A stretch of 22,805 bases of DNA from Silene noctiflora (taxonomy: Eukaryota; Streptophyta; Magnoliopsida; Caryophyllales; Caryophyllaceae). Below the pieces are notes generated by a model. That model had not been told where the DNA came from, ran no database searches, and saw only the letters and a program-made list of their open reading frames with translations. The translations under genes were made by a program, and so were the position numbers. Shown piece by piece: positions 11,101 to 20,100 of this stretch; positions within the stretch are counted from its first letter, which is position 1, and every line of letters begins with the position of its first letter. The stretch lies in contig VHZZ01014239.1 of NCBI GenBank assembly GCA_009801015.1, forward strand, positions 6,643-29,447. The letters run 5' to 3'.

Positions 11101-14100
11101 TAATCAATCAAATTGTTATCAAGTTGATGCTATTGATGATGCCAAAGAGTATTTAGCAACTAGAAGGGCCATGGATGTTGTCGGTATCGCCCCTGACGAG
11201 CAGGATGCCATTTTCAGAGTTGTTGCTGCAATTCTTCATATAGGAAACATTGAGTTTAAAAAAGGGAGTGACCCAGATTCTTCTGAACCCAAAGATGAAA
11301 AGTCCGTTTTTCATCTTAAAACAGCATCTGAACTCTTTATGTGAGTTGCTTTTTTTACTTTCTGTATCACATGTTTATTTATGCTATCGCTTTAACTGCA
11401 ATTTTAAGTCTATCTCATTAGGTGTGACGAGAAAGCCCTTGAAGATTCCTTTTGTAAACGAGTCATTGTTACTCGTGGTGAATCCATTACCAAGAATTTG
11501 GATCCTGTTGCTGCTTCTGTCAATAGGGATGCCTTGGCCAAAACTGTATACTCGAGGTTATTTGATTGGTATGTCTCCAAGCCTCATCAACACTACACTA
11601 AACTCTACTACCTCCATCCCAAATTTTTTGTCCTCATGTTACTTTAGTAATCAATCCATCATCTGTCCCCTCCTTCCTACGCTGCAATTTATAGGAGCCC
11701 TTGAGGCACTCAGTAATGGTCTTTTAGTCAAACAAACATGACAATTTAAATACAATGGAGGGAGATCATTTTTCATTAGCCTAATTTCTTGATGAAACGA
11801 TAACTGAAATATCCTTTTGTTTCCAGGCTTGTGAACAATATAAACCGCTCTATTGGTCAGGATCCCGATTCAAAATCTCTGATTGGGGTTCTTGACATTT
11901 ATGGTTTCGAGACATTCAAGACAAACAGGTGCTTCCCGGTACGCTCTTGATTTTTACGCTGAAATGTTTTTTATGATGTAAAAAGAGGGAAAACATTAAA
12001 GTAGTACTCGATTATGGTCCTTTTTTTTTACAAAATTAGAATCCCCAAGAATCACCGATAGCCTTAGCCTTACCACAAAGATATCCCTCACAACTATGTA
12101 AGACGGGAAACATATTCAAAAGGATGAATGTCGTCTGAAATGAGGGACTTCTGTTCCATATAAGTACACCAAACAGATGACGAGGAAAAGGAACCTCCAT
12201 ATAGGTACCTCTGGAAAAAAAAAATAAAGTTAGGTACCTTCGTGCCAACGAGTTTAAAGGTTAGGTACTCCTTTGACAAAAAAAAACCCTATTTTTTTCA
12301 AGCAAATATTAGATAGCTCAATACTATGATGACAAAGTTAATGGAACTTCTGAACAATGAGTCTTTTGACTTGCACAAACCTTAGTTTATAGAGGTGCAC
12401 GAAAACTCTATGCTTAGTGAGGCTCTAGCCAAAGCGTCTCGGTGCGCCTTGTAGAAAAGGCGCATTTAAGGAAGCAAGCATACATGCAATTTCCATATTT
12501 TCTTTTTCTTGTAGTTCTTTTTTTAAAATAAATAAATAAATATATTACGCCCTTCTTGTTGCCTCATTATCCATTACTTTTACTCATATGATAGTCCTCT
12601 TTAAATTCTTAAAATGGTTATTGACTTACAAAATTTCATTTGAAAATACAAATTTGTTTTCAAAAACAGTGCGCCTCACATATTTAAGGCGCGGGTCTTC
12701 GTCTCATGCCTTGCGCCTTGTCGCCTCGGCCTTTTAGAACTAAAGGACAAACCTAACTCTTAAAGACTTATAGGCCACTGGTCTTGTCATAGAGAGCATG
12801 TTGGTCTTGGTGGGATAAGTACCAGTGTATCATTGTTTTCAAAATATCTTAGAGCTTCTTTTGACTACTTACTTTTTGTTTGAAGTCGGTTCCTTAGGGT
12901 GTAATGTTCAACTTCTACTGTTTTGCAGCTTTGAGCAGTTCTGTATTAATTTAACAAATGAGAAGTTGCAACAGCATTTTAACCAGGTTTTCTAACAGCT
13001 GTCTTTCTCCTCGTAAAATATCCGTGGGCGAGGAACCTCTGATTTTATATCTGCATTTGATGATTTTTGGCAGCATGTTTTCAAAATGGAACAAGAAGAG
13101 TACACAAGAGAAGAGATTGATTGGAGCTACATAGAGTTCGTTGATAATCAAGATGTCCTCGATCTAATAGAAAAGGTTGGCATATGATGTTTCTCTTTGT
13201 TGACTGATCTCGTAGTAAGGTAGAATTGCTGCTCAATGCTTCGACCATAACAATAAATCATCCAACTACGTGTTTCCCATATAATCAATATACCTTCTGA
13301 GCTGTGCTTTGATAGGATTTGCAATCACTCTGAGTATTTTTTTTTTCCCTTTAGATAGGAATTACTTGCTTTTTATAGAAAATATGAACACTATCTATTT
13401 CTTGAGGCTGCTACTTCTGGACAAAAAAGCAAGGAAATAAGCCTGCCAGAAAAAAGTGGTTTAAATTCACCTCTCTCGTAGTTAATCGTTTTTTATGGCT
13501 CCATGATTGCTTGTGGCTTATATCCTATCTGCATTCTTTTATTTATCCATATACATCTTTCCCATTATTTTGCTGAGAGAAGTTCAAATAAGCTAAGCTA
13601 CATAAAAAGAAAGAACATGAAACTAACGTGGATACTACCTAAACTCGTTCTTGGCTACTGTTTCTCTTTTCATGCTGAGAGGCTCCCCCCCTCCTATCAG
13701 TCCCTCTTTATCAAGATGTATCTAAAACATATGTTTGTGTTTCCTAATTGAGAATATGTGATAACACAGAAACCAGGTGGTATCATTGCTCTTCTGGATG
13801 AAGCCTGGTAAGTGATCACATCTTCAAGTTTTCAGATTGTTCAACTTGTAAAAAAAAAAAAATACTCCGTATCAATTAATAATACTAAAGACAGTTATCT
13901 GTTTCATTCATAAAGAACCATAATGATATATTTCATACTTCCTCAGTTCCATTTGTTTCTTTACGTTTGCTTTTTGCACAAAGATTAAGAGTGGAAGCAA
14001 GTGGGGTATGTAATGTTTTTATATATTGGATTACCATTATGTCCTCATTTGTGTTGACCTCATAATTTTAGAAGGATAGTTTGGTTATTTAATGGATAAA

Positions 14101-17100
14101 GTGATGTTCATAGAAGGAAATGTAAAGAATCAAATGGAACGGACTAAAAGGGAATATGTAAAGAAACAAATGGAACGGAGGAAGTAATAATCTTTGTTCC
14201 TGACTGAGGTTGTGGCATTTCCACATGCAGTATGTTCCCTAGATCAACACATGAGACATTTGCTGAAAAGCTGTACCAGATGTTTAGTAACCATAAACGC
14301 TTCAGCAAACCAAAATTGTCGCGCACTGATTTCACTATATCTCATTATGCTGGTGAGGTGGGTCATTGTGTGTTGCCACATATTTTAGGATCTCTTCTCC
14401 TACAGATGATTTTCTGGTACCCTTGCCAATTTCTTTCAATAATTTATGATGCAGGTAACTTATCAGACTGAGCTTTTCCTAGATAAGAACAAAGACTATG
14501 TTGTTGCTGAGCATCAAGACCTCCTAGGTGCTTCGAAGTGTGCCTTTGTGGCTAGCTTGTTTCCACCTTTGCCTGAGGAGACCTCTAAGTCTTCGAAGTT
14601 TTCCTCCATTGGCACAGGTTTTAAGGTTCGTTAGAGTTTGATTATCTGTGTGTTTGTGTGTATGTAGGTGGGAATTCATACGTTGGGGTCAATTTGTTTC
14701 AATATTTAATAACCCCATATGTTTGGTCCATCAGCCATAACACTTGTTCTTCATGTTTATCCAGCAACAATTGCAAGCTTTGCTAGAGACGCTAAGTTCA
14801 ACTGAGCCTCACTATATTCGTTGCATAAAGCCAAATAATCTTCTCAAGCCTGCAATTTTTGAGAACGGTAATATTCTACAGCAGCTTCGTTGTGGGGTAA
14901 GTTTCTGTTAGATGTATTTTTGCTTGATGTAATGTTCAAATTGTATATATTTTTCATGTTCCAAGCTATTGTCTACTGCTGTATTTTCTCCAGGGAGTCA
15001 TGGAGGCTATAAGGATTAGCTGTGCTGGATTTCCCACGAGAAGGCCATTTCTTGATTTTATTAATCGTTGTCGCATCCTTGCTCCAGAAGTCTTAAATGG
15101 GAGGTATTAATTTAGAATATGAAGCCTGTTAGTTTTCTATTATGTCACTGCATCCTTTTTTCCTTGTTTGTTTGTTTTCTATTTTATTTTAACGTATCTA
15201 ATTGAGATTTGAGACATAAAATTACTATCATTTGCCATTGGTGTATGATGGAATAAAGCAAAATGAGTCAATAAGCTGTATGTGCTTCTTATGGCTAGAA
15301 TGCAGCCATTGTCTAATTTTTGTCCATTTTTTTTATCAAAAGTTATTCAAAAATAGCCTCTGTGTGTTTCAATATAGGAGTAAGGATGCACACATCCGAT
15401 TTCGCCCAACCTGCCTTAGCCGGGAGCCTTCGGGGGACAAATAATATTTTTTGGGCTTTATGATTTTGCTCTCTTAAAGCCATTTTGGCACATGCTAACT
15501 TTTCTCTCTTTGGCCCACTTATTTGCAGTCGTGATGATGTCACTGCATGTAGGAAGATTTTAGAGAAAGTACAACTCAAAGGTTATCAGGTATGCAGTTA
15601 ATGAAAGGATTGTTAGATTGAATTTGGTGATGAAGTGATAGTTTTGTAGGCCCAATACAAGCAAACAATTTTCATGCCTTTTTTTTTGTCATTTAATAAT
15701 AATTCATCTCACATTGGAAACATAGATGAAACTAAGGGAGTAGTAATTGTGAATCTAGTTCGTTGCATATGATTTGGTGGACAATGCATTCTATTGGAAT
15801 GCACGGTATTTACTATATACATGTACAGTGGTCATGAGAAAGAGAAATGAGAAGTCTCGTTTAATTTTGTACACCTGAAGTTCCATTCATTCAGTTCTAC
15901 ACTGCCAATCTCCGAAAGGATACTATCTTTAGTCTCTAGCATTACTGATCACCCGTTGGATATATTTGCATAAGATAAACAAATTAAACTGTCAGGAATA
16001 GCTTATTATGCATTTCATAGTCTCATTTCTTAATGTTAGCAGTATGGTACTATGGTCAGGTGATAATACATCTCCACCATCAGCTTTTCAATTTGACCTG
16101 TCAACAACTAAATCAGCGTTCAATTTTTTGAATATTTGATCTATTTTATGCACTCCCTTATTTAAACAAATGATGGAAGAGTCATTCCAATAATGTTGCA
16201 GATTGGTAAAACTAAGGTCTTTCTAAGAGCGGGGCAGATGGCGGAGTTAGATGCTCTCAGAAATGAGGTATTAGGACGATCAGCCACTGTCATTCAGAAA
16301 CAAGTGCGAACCTTCTTCTACCACAGATGGTTTGGGCAAATGCGGCTGTCTGCTATAACTATTCAAGCTTATACTAGAGGTAAAGCTGTTTCTGCTTATG
16401 TAGCCAATGTTTTCAGCTATGCCCTTTAAAATATACTCCCTCAATTCCAATCATTTCTATACATTTATGAAATATATGAGAGTTATATTTTAATTAAACG
16501 TATAGAATTGATTTGAATGGAGGGAGTATTATTTTGAATGGGAAATTTTTGAAGCTGATGGATAGGGATGTGGAAGACTTTATTTGTGACTTTGTGTGAA
16601 TGTTTCAAAAGATGTGTGGGTTATTGATATGGAGTAATTTATTTTGTCTTGGATCTATAGAGCAAACAATTTTGTATATTCTTTATGGTCTTTTTTCTGA
16701 GAAGTCAAGCTGTATTTCTGTATTTCCTTCATTTGCTCAACAAAAACTTCTTGCTTGTTCATCAAAATGATTGAATTTCAATCCCATGTTAACTGGAACT
16801 CAAGTTTTTCTTTCTGTTTGTTTCAGGAGAGGTGGCCAGGTGTCTCTTTGAGCACAAAAAGAAGGAAAGAGCTTCTGTACGAATTCAAAAGGAGTCACGG
16901 AAGTATCTCGCGAGGAAATCTTATTTAGGATTCTGCTCCTCTGCTATTTCTATTCAGAGAGGCATGCGTGGGATGGCTGCTCGTAGTGAGCTTCTTTTCA
17001 GAAAACGGACAAAGGCCGCAATTTTAATTCAGGTAAGAGTGACATTGCTCATGGGGAAATAATATGCCAGTCTCTATTGCTTGAGCAGGGTACATTTTGG

Positions 17101-20100
17101 GTAAAATTTGTACAATATATCTGTATTTCTGCCGAAGCAAGTTGTCATACTATCGTAGTTAAGTTCTTTGTCTTATGCTGATATTTAATCCATCCCGACG
17201 TTTCAATTTATAGCATGATTTTGATTGTATGTAGACTAGTCAATGGAGTAATCATTGTGGTAGCAGCATATTTATGCGATGCAATTTTCATAAGGGGTCT
17301 TTAGAAACAGCCTCCATGGGCAGGTTTCCAACACGTGTAAGGCTGCATATATTTGACACCGACACCCCCACCCCCACCCCCACACCCACACCCACACCCA
17401 CCCACAACCTTGCCCAAGGCAGGAGGTGTAGGCTGTGAGGTCCTTCTTTAGACATTCTTTTTTATTTTGTTCATCATTTTAACGTATGTCTTCTTAATTA
17501 TGTTCATTTCTTCTACAGTGTCAGTACAAACGGCACGCAGCCCGCCGACAGTTTACGAGAATGAGGAAGGCTGCAATTGTTACACAATGTGCTTGGCGAG
17601 CAAAATTGGCGAGAAGAGAATTACGAAAGCTTAAAATGGTACAATATTCTCAGAATCTATTTTCTAATTTTATATTTTGATGTTGGTCTATGTGATGTTA
17701 TATATCTATTTCTAAAACAACCAAATTTTCTTTGACAAATTTTTGTATGAGAGGTCTCATACATTTATGCCACCGATAAAAGGACATAAGTATCAAACAA
17801 TTACTTTACAAAAATACACCCACCTTTCTGCCAGCTGCCTGACCACCACCACGACGACCACTGCGGACATCCTTGGAACTTTAAAATTTTTCATGTCTCT
17901 ACATTTGTGTTATTTCTCATTATCAATAAAATATTTGTTATACTTTATATACGAAGTAATGATTATGGAATCAAGAATTTGCTAACTCAAATCAATTGTG
18001 AAATACTATTTATGCGAAATTGAGTATTTTTTAATTCGTATCCAATCGGTTTAGGCTAGTTTAGACTCATTCGGGTTTGGGTATTGTTCGGATAAAAAGA
18101 ATTCAGTTTAATTTTGATTCTGCGTTTGGGTTGATTAAGGTTAATCATTTGAGGTCTTTGATCAAGTATCAATACAATTATTTCGGATCAGTTTCTACTG
18201 TTCGGGTTTATTTTACTAGGTATATAGGTGATGCCAGACAAGAGAAGTAGAGGAGAGGTGGTACAACCATAATGACAATTCTTATCCGACATGGTTGCCG
18301 CAGACCAGGAGAGTAGGCTTAAGAGAGATGAAGGATGAGGGGGCATAGGTTGAAGAGAGAGGGGGATTTAGGAGTTAAGCTGAAAGCTATTGAGCACTTT
18401 TGTGATGAATGCTTTAGAACTATTTCATGCGAGTCTTTTTTTTTCGCCCATCTAGTTTTCTTCAATTTTTTCTCTCTTCATGAATGGACTTGATGACATG
18501 TAATTCTCGAAACCAGCTACAGCATATTTACCTAAGATAGTGATCTTATTTAGGAGGGGACGAGATTCAACTTTCGGTACTTTTGAGCTAAGAATTGTTG
18601 AGCACTACTTGCAGTACTATACTCTTGTTTTAGCTTCAACAAGGAACAGCAACGTGCTTTCCCAAAAAGGGGTAACATGAAATTCTCATAATCAAAGTAT
18701 ATCGTTGGCTATGCTGCTCAATATATTATGTTGGCTAGTTTGATATCATAGGTTCCTACAATGTGAATCAATTTGTCCACCCGCTAAGGTTATACATAAT
18801 GTTAGTATCAATTTGATGTTTTCAATATTTTTATCTACATTATCTTGATGGAGGTCTCTCAGTCATATGTATTGATAGAAATGGTTACGAGTTTCCTGAT
18901 CATCTTCAGGCTGCAAAGGAAACAGGAGCCCTTCAGGACGCAAAGAACAAGTTGGAAAAACAAGTAGAAGAACTAACTTTGTGTTTGCAACACGAGAAGC
19001 TTCTGAGAGTAAGTATTGTACTGAGAAACTACTGACCAACACTATGTTCTGCTTGAACTGTGAAGACAGTCATATCATGGATGACATTGACAATCTAATT
19101 TCAATAGTTCACGTACCTATTTTTTTTTTTTGACGAACTTTTTTTACCGTGTAGCTTGTTTTTGATGTTACAATTAGATTCTGTTTTTTATGTGCTAGAT
19201 CTTATTCTTTTTCTTTTCATAGGCTGATCTCGAGGAAACCAAAAAACAAGAAAATTCTAAGTTACAGCTAGCCTTGGACGAAATGCAGAGGCAATATCAA
19301 GAAACCAAGACGTTGCTTATGAAAGAACGAGAGGAAAATGTTAATAAAACAGGAAAGCAAGATCAAGAAACCAAAACATTGCTTACGAGAGGAGAGGAAA
19401 ATGTTAATAAAACAGGGGAGCAAGGTCACGAAACCAAATCGTTGCTTACGGATGGAGAAGAAAACGTTAATAAAACAGGGGAGCAAGGTCAGGAAGCCAA
19501 ATCGTTGCTTACTGAAGGAGATGAAAATGTTAATAAAACAGGGAAGCAAGGTCAAGAAACAAAAACCTTGCTCACGAAAGAAGGAGAGGAAAATGTTAAT
19601 AAAACAGGCGAGCTAGTCCCTGTGATACAGGAAGTGCCTGTTGTTGATAATGATCTGGTAACTAAGCTTACCAAGGAAAATGAACATCTCAAAGTAATAA
19701 ATCATGTACAACTCCAGGTGATCTGTTATTCATGGTGTCAATATCTTTCTTTACTTATTCAAATATTTTATTACATTGTAGGAACTAGTATGTTCATTAG
19801 AGAAGAAGATTGATGAAGTTGAGAAGATATATGAGGAAACTAGCAAACTGAGTGAAGAGCGTTTAAAGCAAGCACAAGAAGCAGAGTCTAAAATAATTCA
19901 GCTCAAGACTACAATTCAGAGGTGATCAATGACTCATGCTTTGTATTCGTGTCTGGCTGCTGGTCTCTTAGTTGTATTGAGGAGCGTATGGGAGTCCATA
20001 CTGTAGACTACTCATACATAAGACTTAAAATCCCTCACTGCAACTGAATTATGTAATGAAGTAGTTTATCTAGTTTTCGCAACATTAAGGTGCGACTAGG

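Noticed and set aside
10857..11156. Plus-strand ORF of 99 codons before exon 8
   Set aside because: It runs through a (TATG)n microsatellite and reads exon 8 in the wrong frame; no family resemblance.
11250..11741. Plus-strand ORF of 163 codons
   Set aside because: It overlaps exons 8 and 9 out of frame and continues into a MITE; the myosin frame explains the region.
12036..12279. Two overlapping minus-strand ORFs in intron 10, one with [16 protein letters not shown]
   Set aside because: This may be a relic of a retroposon, but I could not identify the family or find a target duplication, so no gene is called.
19268..19555. Minus-strand repetitive ORF rich in [11 protein letters not shown]
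   Set aside because: It is the antisense shadow of the coding minisatellite in exon 23; its repeat pattern is imposed by the plus-strand units.
19338..19616. Plus-strand ORF in a second frame with repeated MLIKQGSKV
   Set aside because: It is an alternative frame of the same minisatellite; only the frame of 19223-19693 joins conserved myosin sequence on both sides.
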